This document shows positions 18,937-28,568 of a stretch of 64,000 nt of DNA, in pieces (within the stretch, counting starts at the first letter, position 1; the number at the start of each line of letters is the position of its first letter). The notes below the pieces were generated by a model. That model was not told the origin of the DNA, searched no databases, and was given only the letters and a program-made list of their open reading frames with translations. This DNA comes from Stentor coeruleus (Eukaryota > Ciliophora > Heterotrichea > Heterotrichida > Stentoridae). A program made the position numbers and the translations under genes. The stretch spans positions 1-64,000 of the forward strand of contig MPUH01000325.1 of the NCBI GenBank assembly GCA_001970955.1, in the 5' to 3' direction.

Positions 18937-20724
18937 TTAAGATATATTTATTTTTCGAAATTCATCTTCATCGTCATCATTATTTTCAATTACAATCTGG
19001 TTCATATCAATAGTTTCTGGATACCGAGAATTAGTANAATTTATTTTTCGATTTTCATCTTCATCGTCATAGTCATCATTATTTTCAATTACAATCTGGT
19101 TCATATCAATAGTTTCTGGATACCGAGAATTAGTAATATTTTTTGGTTTTCTATATTTATTAGGTACAATTGATTTCAACTTAAAAAAATTGACAATCTC
19201 TCTTGGAATCTCAGCTAAAACTTCTTTAGCCAATGCACTAACAGATCCACTAAATTGCCTAAATGGAACAAATTGAACTATATCCCTTGCCATTATAGTT
19301 CCATTTCTATCTTTTAATGGAACTTCATCAGCATCTAAAATATTCATAGTTTGAAAATCATCATCACCTATTCCTACTATAACAATACTTAAAGGAAACA
19401 TTGATCCTCTGACAATATTATCAATTGTATCTTGCATATCATTTATTTGCCCATCAGTAAGAATAAGAAGAATAAAATACTGTTGATTTTTTTGATCAAC
19501 ATGTGCTTCTACGGCTGAGTTAATTGCTAAGCTTATTAAAGGTGAAAAAAGTGTAGGTCCTTTAAAATATAAGTTTTTCAATGCATTTTGGTATGTATTC
19601 ATGATTCCAGTAAGACCATCAACATTAGGATCTTGATAATTAAAATTTAATGGAAAACAATGACTTACAACTCCATCGATAACTGCTCCATAACCATATA
19701 AAGGGACTAATTTGTCAGTATCATATTGTAAAAGGATCTCGGAGACAGCGTGAAGTGCCTGTTGATAATCATTATAACCATTTTCTTTAATATAATGCAA
19801 AGAAGTGGGTAAAGTTTGATTTTTGTTTGAGGATGTAAAGTCAATACCGATCATAAGATTTATCTGGCAACCTCCTTCTATGTAGTCAAGAAAGCTATAA
19901 TTCCTTTCAAGTTTAAAACTTTGAATATTAATTTCACCATCAACATCTTTTTTGGTTCTGGAATTATGAAGTTTACATTTTCTGGTCTTACCTTCACTAA
20001 TACTTGATATATTAAATTCAAATTCTCCAATATATTTGTGAGTACCTGAAGATTTGTAATTGTATAATGAAAAAATAATTGGCATTTGAAGATCACCATT
20101 GCATAACTTTTGGATAGGGATTCTCACTACTTTCCAATCAGGTTCAGAGCCTTTCTCTTTCTCTGAGCAATAGATTTTCTGAATACTACAATCTTCTATA
20201 GATCTTTCAAGATAAAACATTGGTTCTGACATACAAAAACAGGGAAGACAACAAGAATTCTTGATTCCGACTCCAGAAAATTTTAATTCTGCCACATCCT
20301 TATTAGCTTTATTCAATTCTTCAATTCTTAATATTATCACACCTTGAGTTTTCCCATTCTGTATTTTTAGATCCTTAACTAAATTATGGCCTTGTGCCCC
20401 AGCTATTTCACCTAATGTTGCTTCAGCTTCTCCTAATAAAACACCTTTAACTTCTCTTTTATGTTTTATTTCTGCATCAAACACTTTGAATTGAAGATAT
20501 TTTTGCTCTTCAAAGTAGTAGTCAAGTTCAAAGCATGTGATAAATTCAGGATTTAAATTATCCCATACAACTTCTGTTTGACCTACTTTATTCCATTGAG
20601 TTTCTCTTGCCCGTTCATACACCTCAACAAATGGGTCAGACTTAGAAAAAACTTCAACATCTTTCAAAGCACTGCATTTAATAAACAAGTGAACTTTTAT
20701 AGCCTCATTTAAAACTTCAACCAT
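18937..20724 (-). CDS. Copine: two C2 domains plus vWA-like domain
   Basis: Calcium-dependent phospholipid-binding protein of about 595 aa. C2A covers residues 8-130 (SKSDPFVEVYER, WDNLNPEFITCFELDYYF) and C2B about 140-270 (PMFYLERS, PIIFSLYNYKSSGTHKYIG). The copine/vWA domain covers about 280-540 and shows the family motifs INLMIGIDFTSSN, LVPLYGYGAVI, CFPLNFN, LTGIMNTYQNAL, LLILTDGQINDMQDTI and FVPFRQF. The metal-site motif D-x-S-x-S appears as DFTSSN, so one Ser is shifted. The C-terminal tail is duplicated in tandem, with an undetermined base (N) at 19037 exactly at the joint, so the last third of the tail may be an assembly effect. Single exon, minus strand. Confidence 0.9.
   Translation of the reverse strand: MVEVLNEAIKVHLFIKCSALKDVEVFSKSDPFVEVYERARETQWNKVGQTEVVWDNLNPEFITCFELDYYFEEQKYLQFKVFDAEIKHKREVKGVLLGEAEATLGEIAGAQGHNLVKDLKIQNGKTQGVIILRIEELNKANKDVAELKFSGVGIKNSCCLPCFCMSEPMFYLERSIEDCSIQKIYCSEKEKGSEPDWKVVRIPIQKLCNGDLQMPIIFSLYNYKSSGTHKYIGEFEFNISSISEGKTRKCKLHNSRTKKDVDGEINIQSFKLERNYSFLDYIEGGCQINLMIGIDFTSSNKNQTLPTSLHYIKENGYNDYQQALHAVSEILLQYDTDKLVPLYGYGAVIDGVVSHCFPLNFNYQDPNVDGLTGIMNTYQNALKNLYFKGPTLFSPLISLAINSAVEAHVDQKNQQYFILLILTDGQINDMQDTIDNIVRGSMFPLSIVIVGIGDDDFQTMNILDADEVPLKDRNGTIMARDIVQFVPFRQFSGSVSALAKEVLAEIPREIVNFFKLKSIVPNKYRKPKNITNSRYPETIDMNQIVIENNDDYDDEDENRKINXTNSRYPETIDMNQIVIENNDDDEDEFRKINIS
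18945..19136 (-). repeat. Tandem duplication in the copine tail, N at the joint
   Basis: Two copies of about 93-99 bp encode TNSRYPETIDMNQIVIENND followed by an acidic end. They differ by one 6-bp insertion and a few bases. Position 19037 is N and lies at their junction. Either a true duplication of the exon end or a bad join of two alleles or contig ends. Confidence 0.85.
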
Positions 20725-21341
20725 TTATAAAATAATTAATATGATTAATATAAGATATCTTATCATAATTTAAGGTTTTTATTTTATTTAAATTTGTATA
20801 ATTAAGATATATAATAAATTGAAATGAACAAATTATATTCTATAATTGAAGAAAGTATTTGTTTTTTAGATTCTATTGAGGATTTTTATTATATTTATAC
20901 TAAAGTAAGATAAAAATGTCCTTGGATGATGTTATTGTATATAGTGATTTAAACTAAAACATAAGCATCAAACCAGTAGATGCTTAAATACAAGGAGAAA
21001 ATATTTTAATTTTTATATCTACCCAAGTTAAAGAATATAATAAATTCCTTATTCATAAATTAATCCTACACAAACCCAAAAAAAAATATCCTTAATTATT
21101 CCTTAAAAGATAAACTTATCCTTATAAAAACTCAACAACTCCACATCAAAAAAACTTATAATTTATTCTCGACATAAAATTTGAAAAGTTCTAAAAAATC
21201 AACATCCTCTAATAAACTCTAAAAATTCCAATTTCTCAACATAAAACCAGCCCACTCAACAAAAATTTCAATAAACACCACCAAAATATCTTCGAAACCT
21301 TTACATTGAATCAACCCTCAATTTACATAAAAAAATAACAC
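20725..21341. other. Intergenic, nothing recognised
   Basis: Left half is G-containing and C-poor on the plus strand (leader side of copine), right half A/C-rich (3' flank of the next minus gene). No frame supported. Confidence 0.6.
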
Positions 21342-21896
21342 TTAATTATCTTCATCACATCTCTGCGCCGAGCCCTCATTATTGCCAAAGCATGGGTTTT
21401 TCAAAAACATCGGAGGCATTTCCTTCTTCCTATGCCCCATAATAATTTTATAATAATCCAAGCTTTTTTTTTTCAAGCCTCTTGGAATCCTTGTATTCTC
21501 ATAGCATCTATCCTTGTCTACAAGTTTAATATCACCAAAAAGATCATTCGTTGAAATATCACTTATTGATTGTTTTGATATTTTCGATATGCTTAAAGAT
21601 GCTATTGAATCATCTCTTTCAACATTTGTCTTGAGTTTCTGCTGTTGGAATTTATTTGCTAATTTGATAACTATGGTTGACTTATGAGATATTCTCTGAG
21701 CCTTTGCTGTTTTAGAAATTTCAGGTAAAGACTTGTTATTAGTTAGAGTATCAGCTCCTGATGCTTTAATGGCTTGTTTAGTTATAGAAGAATTTATTTT
21801 CATTGCTTGAGTATTTCTTTCAATGGCTTCACTTGCGCTACGGATCTTGTTTTTTGGTTTCAAGCATGAGAGTTTTGGGAAGCAACAACTTGACAT
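21342..21896 (-). CDS. Hypothetical basic protein with Cys-rich N-terminus, 184 aa
   Basis: Not recognised. The start MSSCCFPKLSCLK has three Cys in the first eleven residues, a typical site of S-palmitoylation and so of membrane anchoring; there is no Gly2, so no N-myristoylation. The rest is basic and Ser/Thr/Lys-rich (residues 20-130) with no visible domain, ending in a more structured-looking YKIIMGHRKKEMPPMFLKNP region. Single exon, clean start and stop. Confidence 0.6.
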   Translation of the reverse strand: MSSCCFPKLSCLKPKNKIRSASEAIERNTQAMKINSSITKQAIKASGADTLTNNKSLPEISKTAKAQRISHKSTIVIKLANKFQQQKLKTNVERDDSIASLSISKISKQSISDISTNDLFGDIKLVDKDRCYENTRIPRGLKKKSLDYYKIIMGHRKKEMPPMFLKNPCFGNNEGSAQRCDEDN

Positions 21897-22031
21897 TATA
21901 TTATAAAAAATATTACTAATAGAATTATAAGATTTTTTAAAATCCCGATCGCCATCACTAATCTTAACTCTAAGTATTTTCTTGTCAATATTCCACCAAT
22001 TATCTTATTCCTTAATTCTTCAAACCTCCTA

Positions 22032-22493
22032 TTATTTAAACTTACTATTGCTACTTAGTGGATTTCTTTTCTCATTCATCAATGGCGGTTTTTCTGTTAT
22101 ATAAAATTTTTCACAAATTTTAACATCGACTTTCCTTGGCTTAAACTTAGACTTGTCTATATTATACTCCTTCGAAAGCATTAAGTATTTATTTGATTTC
22201 AAATATAAAGTTGGAGCTTTGATATGATTACTAACTATCATTGGGGCTCGGTCAAGTATTTTCTTACATGAAATTTGTTTATTCGAAAAAATCCCTTTTC
22301 TTAAATCAGCTTTTTGGAGCGATAAATTTTTTAAACTTCCTTTAAGTGAACTGGTATTTAATTGTGATGGTGATGGAGATGGTGATTTTCTTGGAATTGG
22401 AGTTGAAGATGTATGCTTGTGGGTTCTCCTTGCAGAAGGTGCAGATAAAAGTTGAGTTCTTTTTTTAGCAAACAATTTATATTTAATATTCAA
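22032..22493 (-). CDS. Hypothetical basic protein, 153 aa
   Basis: Not recognised. N-terminal 60 residues are basic and rich in Ser-Pro (TPIPRKSPSPSPSQ), a pattern of proline-directed phosphorylation sites. The C-terminal half has more hydrophobic residues (APTLYLKSNKYLMLSKEYNI). No signal peptide or domain. It lies between two other minus-strand genes and might be a cytoskeletal adaptor, but nothing decides this. Confidence 0.55.
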   Translation of the reverse strand: MNIKYKLFAKKRTQLLSAPSARRTHKHTSSTPIPRKSPSPSPSQLNTSSLKGSLKNLSLQKADLRKGIFSNKQISCKKILDRAPMIVSNHIKAPTLYLKSNKYLMLSKEYNIDKSKFKPRKVDVKICEKFYITEKPPLMNEKRNPLSSNSKFK

Positions 22494-22601
22494 AAGATAA
22501 CTTTGAAAAATACCATTTCTATACTATGAACTCTCTGCTTAAATTTATTCAGATTATCAACTTATTTTATGAGTTTTTATTTGTATTTCTTTTAATAATT
22601 A

Positions 22602-22964
22602 TTATGAATATTCTGCTAATAAAGCTACAGCTGCTTCAATAGAACTGACTCTTTGTGCAGCCCAACTAGCCCAATCTTGTGAATAACCCATTGAAACGAG
22701 ATAATTTATTATTTTTAAAGCATTTTCATTGAACACTGGAGGAGTTGCTACTGTTTTTGGATCATATTTCACTTCTACTGGTTTATTATCTACATTTACT
22801 TTATTTTCTTTTGTTTGAGCAACAAACATAGGTGTTACCTTAAATTCGATATCAGCATCCATTTTATTGAGTTTAGTTATAATTTTCATGGCTTCATCAA
22901 TATTTCCTTCAGTTATATACCTCCCTAATAATATTCCCATGTTTTGCCCTGTTTGATTTTCCAT
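22602..22964 (-). CDS. UBA-domain protein, 120 aa
   Basis: The C-terminal 40 residues are a UBA domain, a three-helix fold that binds ubiquitin: ALKIINYLVSMGYSQDWASW, then AAQRVSSIEAAVALLAEYS. The conserved MGY loop and the helix 3 pattern A-A-V-A-L-L are present. The N-terminal 45 residues look helical (GILLGRYITEGNIDEAMKII), joined by a charged linker. The open frame extends upstream to 23048, but the added residues are hydrophobic, read through the AT-rich leader and lack family support, so I chose the ATG at 22964 (MENQTGQNMG). Divergent from the glutaredoxin gene, 283 bp away. Confidence 0.8.
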   Translation of the reverse strand: MENQTGQNMGILLGRYITEGNIDEAMKIITKLNKMDADIEFKVTPMFVAQTKENKVNVDNKPVEVKYDPKTVATPPVFNENALKIINYLVSMGYSQDWASWAAQRVSSIEAAVALLAEYS

Positions 22965-23247
22965 ATTATATTTTATTCCAATTATAATCTTTGATGATAC
23001 ATACCAAAATATTATATGGTTTATTAAAATTCCTATATCGATAATCACATCTTTCTAACCTTAAAATCCTCCAATTTTAACCAAATCAAAAAAAAATTTT
23101 ATCTTCTCATCACATCAAAAACTAATCTTAAAAAATCTCTTATTTCAATATCTAACCAAAAAAAAAGTAGTTTTACAATATGATTTTTAGTAAACCAAAC
23201 CTAACTACTTAGAAAAATATGAAAGCATATAACCTAATAATTCAAAA

Positions 23248-23607
23248 ATGGGATGTCAATGTTCTACCTTTGATAAACACTCTGAAGCCCGAATCGACCT
23301 TACAGAGCCATTTTCAGAGATCATTCGCTCACAAATAAACGAGTATCAAGTATTATTATATTCTAAATCCTTCTGTGAACAGTCACGATTAGCTAAACAG
23401 CTACTTAGGAAGAATTCGATACAGTTTGAGTATTTTGAACTGGATAATATGAATGATGATGGTCAGGCACAGTCAGCTTTGCAGACTTTTACAGGTAAAA
23501 AAGCAACACCTTATGTTTTTATTTGTGGCAAGTTCTATGGAGGGCTCAAAGAACTACAAAAAGGATTAGAGTCTGGGGAATTTAAAAAGGGGATTAACGC
23601 TTTATAA
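23248..23607 (+). CDS. Glutaredoxin-like protein, acylated N-terminus, CxxS site
   Basis: 119 aa, thioredoxin fold of the class I glutaredoxin type. Core motifs: VLLYSKSFCEQS with active-site Cys43, but the usual C-P-Y-C is C-E-Q-S, so it is monothiol. The cis-proline loop is ATPYVFICG (TVP in most), followed by the glutathione-binding Gly pair of FYGGLKEL. The start MGCQCS fits the N-myristoylation rule (Gly2, Ser6) and adds two Cys for palmitoylation, so the enzyme is probably tethered to a membrane. A glutaredoxin with dual acylation signals is unusual. It could act in deglutathionylation at the cell cortex or as an iron-sulfur carrier (inference). Single exon, complete. Confidence 0.85.
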   Translation: MGCQCSTFDKHSEARIDLTEPFSEIIRSQINEYQVLLYSKSFCEQSRLAKQLLRKNSIQFEYFELDNMNDDGQAQSALQTFTGKKATPYVFICGKFYGGLKELQKGLESGEFKKGINAL

Positions 23608-24457
23608 GACTGTTAATGAAAAATGCTTGGAATATCCTATAATGTATTGGGAAATATGCTTTTTTTGTATTTTCTTATTGGGTTTTTATTGTTTTAATGT
23701 ATATGATGCTATATTTTTTTGAGATAATAAAGGTATGTAGGTAGGAAGGAATAATGATAAGTGTTATTGTATTAGTTTTTAATAATGAGATATGATAAAG
23801 GAATCAGTATAAAAGAATGAGAAAAGTTAGATAATTTAACATTGATGTTAGGGTAATAATTTTGATTTATGGTTTATTATATAAATAGTGAAAATAATTT
23901 TTGTTATTAAAAAGGATGAGGCAATATGAAATTGATAGTTAGTGAGTCCTAAAATAAAAATTTTGCTTATTATTTTCTTTTAAAATCCAATTCCTCAACT
24001 AATATTTTTTTCTTAACTTATTATTATCACAAAACGTATGCTTTATTTACAATATTACTTAATTTATTTAATAGTCGAAAACTGTAAAATCTACATAAAA
24101 ACCCTTCAAACAATATAAATAGCAATTTGATGATTTTGACATAACCCATAACATATCTTGCCTATACTAAATTTTATCAATATTTTCTAATTTTTTTCTA
24201 TAGTGTTCTACCTTATCTATTCTTCCTATATCAACCTCATTTATCTAAATCCACCAATATCAATCTCTAATCTCACTTCAAACGCACAATTATTTAAATA
24301 TTCCATTCTCATCCTCAAAGCAATCCATAATCTCATATTCAAAAAGCTTATCCACTACCCTTAAAACTTAAATCTAACCTTAAAGCAAATTAGTCTGTAT
24401 AAAAAACTGACAATTAATATCATCATAAATCCATCTCAAATTTATTTAAATAATAAA
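23608..24457. other. Intergenic with a clear composition switch
   Basis: No gene. Positions 23608-23940 are G/T-rich with almost no C; from about 23980 to 24457 the plus strand is C-containing with almost no G. This marks the 3' flank of one plus-strand gene and the leader of the next. Confidence 0.65.
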
Positions 24458-26116
24458 ATGATTCTCTTTCTGTTTATACTCAATCAAGCAAATGCATCAG
24501 GCCTCAGCTATGATACAGCCAAGACAACTGGGCTAACATTTATCAGTACAGGGATTTTCTTAGTTATTTGTACAGCAGCAATGGTTATATCACGTCCAAG
24601 TCGTAAAGGAATACTTTCAAGTCTGATCCACATGATCATATTCATGCAATTTACTCGATATACATCTCTGATTGATTTTGATATCTCAATATTCTATTAC
24701 AAATTTTTCTATGATTTCAGTCAAATCCAGGATCCTTATGAGCTTTTTGAAAAAAACCCTCAGAGTCCTTGGATGCTTTTACGCTTTGAATCAACAAACT
24801 TTATTTATAACAGTTATGCTCATCTTTTCTTAATCTCATTTACTTTAGTGGTTTGGTATTGTATAAAGCTTTTTATTCCTAGATATAGAGGGCCAAATTT
24901 TAATAGATTTTTAGTTTTTGTGGTTTATTGCTCAGCTATGGATTTAAGTATCTCAGCATTTATTCAAGTAAAAAATGTAAAGATTAAATAGATAACTTTT
25001 ACTTCAGCTATTGGAGCTTGTGGTTCTACTTTGGCTATATTTTACCTTGCATGCATATCTATAATTATTATTTTACAGGTTTTTTATATATATAAAACCC
25101 GCTATGACTCTTGGATTATAGCAGTTATTATTGAAGAATATACACCTAGCAAAAATTTTTATTATTATTTATACTTCCCACTTATGATTATTATTAAAAT
25201 TCTTTATGTTTGTCTTATTGTGTTTACTTTAGACAAACCTTATACTGTGCCTATTGTTATTAGTATCAGTAATTTAATATTGTGTAATACTTATTCAGTT
25301 TCGTATTTGGTTTCGATAAGACCTTTTATCAATAGTTATGATATGATTATTGTTCTAATTGAACTTATGTTAGAAATAATCTTTTTGTTCTTTCCAGTGA
25401 TGTATTCTATGGATAGTATCCCTGATCTTATTTTAGACTGTTTGTGTATTGGAATTTCAGGTTTAGGTCTTATAATTCTTCAGTTAAAAGCTTATTATAA
25501 TTCTAGAGACCCAAGGGTATTGACAAAAATTCATGATACTAAGAAAAATACAGGAAAAATTGATATTTCAAAAGATATTTCTATTAGTAGTTCAGTAGAA
25601 TTTCATAAACCTGAAGCTGAAGAAAAAGTTTTTTCTAATGGTTTTATGCATACTTTTAAAGAAAACCCTAATGAGAATTTGTCTAATATAGGGAAAAAAA
25701 TCAGTTATAATACAAGTGAGAATAAAAAACCAGAGTTTTTTATTATGTCTGAGGATGATATTGAAGGTGAGGAACTTGGAGCTACGGCTAAGTTTAAAAA
25801 TGGGTCTAAAGTTCCAAGTAGGGATTCTTCAAGAAATGGCCAATTTACAGAAAATGTGAAAGTTGATAAAAATGTTTTTAATAGATATAAAAACACTCTT
25901 GATGTCCCTGGAAGATTTATTAGTGGGTTGGGTTCTGGAGAAATTCATGATGAGGTAAATAGAAGTAATTATTTATCTAAAAGTCCAAGTATTGCTAGTA
26001 GTAGAGGCTCTGCTAGTAATTTTGCTATGTCGAATAAAAGTATAGAGATGTCTTCTCAAAAACCCAGAGTTGATCTTAACAAATTCACTGTGAAAACTAG
26101 ATTAGATTTTAGTTAG
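24458..26116 (+). CDS. Multi-pass membrane protein with cytosolic tail, two exons
   Basis: 547 aa after removal of a 15-nt intron (24977-24991; phase 0). The start MILFLFILNQANA is a signal peptide or first helix. About eight hydrophobic helices follow up to residue 350 (for example FISTGIFLVICTAAMVI, FLVFVVYCSAM, FYLACISIIIILQVFYIY, MIIVLIELMLEIIFLFF). The tail (about 360-547) is hydrophilic, Ser/Lys-rich and acidic in places. Helix order and the motif VSIRPFINSYD resemble the C-terminal membrane block of the large ciliate TRP/polycystin-like surface proteins, but no long ectodomain is present. A second 15-nt intron may lie silently at 25284-25298. Transporter, channel or receptor: undecided. 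Confidence 0.75.
24977..24991 (+). other. 15-nt intron (membrane protein gene)
   Basis: GTAAAGATTAAATAG, phase 0, ends in an in-frame TAG that would otherwise stop the frame. Confidence 0.88.
25284..25298 (+). other. Candidate silent 15-nt intron
   Basis: GTAATACTTATTCAG in phase 1 within a membrane helix. Splicing would turn LCNTYSVSYL into LFSYL with frame kept. Sequence fits the intron rule but the reading through it is also plausible. Confidence 0.3.
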
Positions 26117-26300
26117 TTAAAAAAATGTTATTATGATAATCATAAATGCTAGGTAATAACAATAAAAAAATCCTTTAAAGCAATTCAACCCTATCTGAAA
26201 AAGCCAATAGCTTTACAAAACTATATACTTTACCTCAAATAAACTTTTCAACCATATTCTAAATATACCCAAAAAAACTAAATACATTTATATAAAAAAC

Positions 26301-28265
26301 TTACACCATCTCCAAAGTGCTCTTGCGTAAAAACTGGTTCTTTTTTAAAACATTATCCATATCCAAACTCATTTTTTTTTCCTGGCGATCCCTCAAAGCT
26401 TTAATTTTATTGAACTCTAAAGGATTACTATATTTCCCACCATCTTCCATACAATTTTTTATATTCTCTGAGCTTGTTAAAGGTTCAGCACTTAACCTAC
26501 GTTCACTAATCCGTAATGAATTTTTACCAGTAAATATCTGTGGAAGGTTAGTAGGGGCAAATTGATTTTGGCCATAATTTGAAATTTCATTACGTAATTG
26601 TGTTATCAATGACACTATATAATTAAATTGCTCACCTCTAACATTTTCTTCTTGTCTTTGACGAGCTTCTATAGTATAAAGTCTAGCCTCATTAGGGTCT
26701 TTACCTTTAATTTCACTAAGATTCATAGGAAGCCAAGATAATTTTTCTTTAAGTTCATGTATACTGCATTGCATTTCCATTTTCGTTATTCGTAATGATT
26801 TTTCTAATGGTATTATATGTTCATTAAGCTCTCTGTTAAATTTATCTTCAAAATCAGATGAAAATATGCTTGGGTTTTTTGATAAAATTCTACTGTGTGG
26901 GGATAATGGTCTTGAGCTTGATTGTCCATAATCATGGATTGTAGGTCGAGTTAAATGTTTTTTACCATCTGTTGAGAAGGAATTTGTAAAACTTTCATCA
27001 AATATTAATGGGTTTTTTTCTGGGGTCATTCTTTCTAGTTTATATCCATGATCACTTGGTGTATCTTTTCTATAAATTTCGATTTTTGGTAAGTCTATTT
27101 TTACTTGATCTTTGAAGATGGGTTTATTTGTTTCGTCTTTTGATTGAGGTTCTTGTTTTTTAAGATCTTCTTTGCAGAGTTCCAAGATTTTTATGTCATC
27201 TTTTTTTGGTTCTTCTTTTTTGGTTTCTTCTTTTTGTACGATAATTTCTCCTTTGTTATTGGATTTTATTGTATCTTTTCGTTCAATGATAGCACGAGGT
27301 TTTGGGATCTTTGGGTGTTCTTGTGTTTGATTTTTTTTTTGAAGAGTTTCTATGGTTGTTTGGATATTTGAAATTATTTCATTAAAATGCTCAATCTCAT
27401 TTTTCATATCTTTTAACTCATGGATTTTAGCTTCTAAATTTTGACTGTATTTAAAGGATTTTTCTAGTGTTCCTTGGACTTTTTTTAGTTTTTCTTTATT
27501 TTTGATAGAATTTGTGTAAGATTCTTGCTTTATATCTTTTATTTTGTTTTCTACAAGTAAAAACTCTTTACATTGATATTCTTTAAGAGAATTTATTTGG
27601 TATTCTATGTTTTTAATGTTGTTTAATGAAGCTGATTCGGTGTTATTGAGTGTTTTTTCTAATAGTGAGGTTTTTTCTTCAAAGTTTGCCTTGATTTGTT
27701 CTTGATTTTCTTCTAAAATTTGTATTTTTTCTTTGATAAGTTTTAATTCTGGGGCTAACATAATATCGTGGATTTCTTTTTTGACTGAGTTTTTAGTTTC
27801 TTTTGCCACTGAGTCTATGAGTTTTTCTATTTGGCCAGTTGTCATAAGAGAATTTATATATTTTTTCATAGACTGAACTGTTTCTTCAGCAATTAACATT
27901 TTTTTATCTGTGGATTTTAGTTTGTAATCGATATTATTAAGAAATGTCTCCTTGAATAAACCAATGTCTAATGATATGGATTCATTTAAGTCATGAAGAC
28001 TTTTTTTTGATTGTTGCTCATTTGCTTGAAGTAAGCCTGCAAGTTTGCTTATTGATCCCTCAATAGTTTCTAGCTTTTGATTTGTTTCATTCATTTTTAG
28101 AAAAATATTGTGCTCTGTGCTCAAGAAATTTTGGTCTTGCTTTAAAACCGAGTCTTTTAATAAAAAAATTGCCCCTCTAAGCAATGTTGGTATGTTGACC
28201 CAGTCATCAGGCTTTATGCTTTCAAGAGCCACCGCCCATGACCTGTTTGTGTCATAATCAGCCAT
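26301..28265 (-). CDS. Long coiled-coil protein, 654 aa
   Basis: Not assigned to a family. The N-terminus has a compact motif (SWAVALESIKPDDWVNIPTL, then LLRGAIFLLKDSV) followed by a coiled coil from about residue 45 to 320. Residues 320-480 are charged and disordered, with Lys/Glu runs (KEETKKEEPKKDDIKILELC). A second helical block lies at 490-560 (IIPLEKSLRITKMEMQCSI), then a basic tail. No signal peptide or membrane helix. The size and layout fit basal-body or cortical scaffold proteins, which are many in ciliates (inference). Single exon; start is the first ATG after a short AT-rich leader. Confidence 0.75.
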   Translation of the reverse strand: MADYDTNRSWAVALESIKPDDWVNIPTLLRGAIFLLKDSVLKQDQNFLSTEHNIFLKMNETNQKLETIEGSISKLAGLLQANEQQSKKSLHDLNESISLDIGLFKETFLNNIDYKLKSTDKKMLIAEETVQSMKKYINSLMTTGQIEKLIDSVAKETKNSVKKEIHDIMLAPELKLIKEKIQILEENQEQIKANFEEKTSLLEKTLNNTESASLNNIKNIEYQINSLKEYQCKEFLLVENKIKDIKQESYTNSIKNKEKLKKVQGTLEKSFKYSQNLEAKIHELKDMKNEIEHFNEIISNIQTTIETLQKKNQTQEHPKIPKPRAIIERKDTIKSNNKGEIIVQKEETKKEEPKKDDIKILELCKEDLKKQEPQSKDETNKPIFKDQVKIDLPKIEIYRKDTPSDHGYKLERMTPEKNPLIFDESFTNSFSTDGKKHLTRPTIHDYGQSSSRPLSPHSRILSKNPSIFSSDFEDKFNRELNEHIIPLEKSLRITKMEMQCSIHELKEKLSWLPMNLSEIKGKDPNEARLYTIEARQRQEENVRGEQFNYIVSLITQLRNEISNYGQNQFAPTNLPQIFTGKNSLRISERRLSAEPLTSSENIKNCMEDGGKYSNPLEFNKIKALRDRQEKKMSLDMDNVLKKNQFLRKSTLEMV

Positions 28266-28568
28266 ATTTTATAAGTATCCACATAATCATATTTAAGTTA
28301 TTGAGAAAAACTTCTTAATTTAATAAACAATTACAACTTAATTCAAGTTAAAAATTCTCAGTCTATTAAACCAATTAAAAATCTATCAATAATTATTTCC
28401 ACAATTCAACTAAAAAAAAAACATCAAATTATAAACTCTTTTTTTTTTCTCTCAAACAATAAATTCATATAAAAAACATCTAAAATCCTCAACAATTCAT
28501 AAAGAAAATTCTAATCTAAACTATTTCCTTCATATTCAAAACTTAACACAATCTACCCTTAAAATTTC
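28266..28568. other. Intergenic, C-containing and G-poor on the plus strand
   Basis: 303 bp between two minus-strand genes. Almost no G on the plus strand apart from the first 50 bp; includes a poly-T run of about 12. Nothing coding. Confidence 0.55.
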
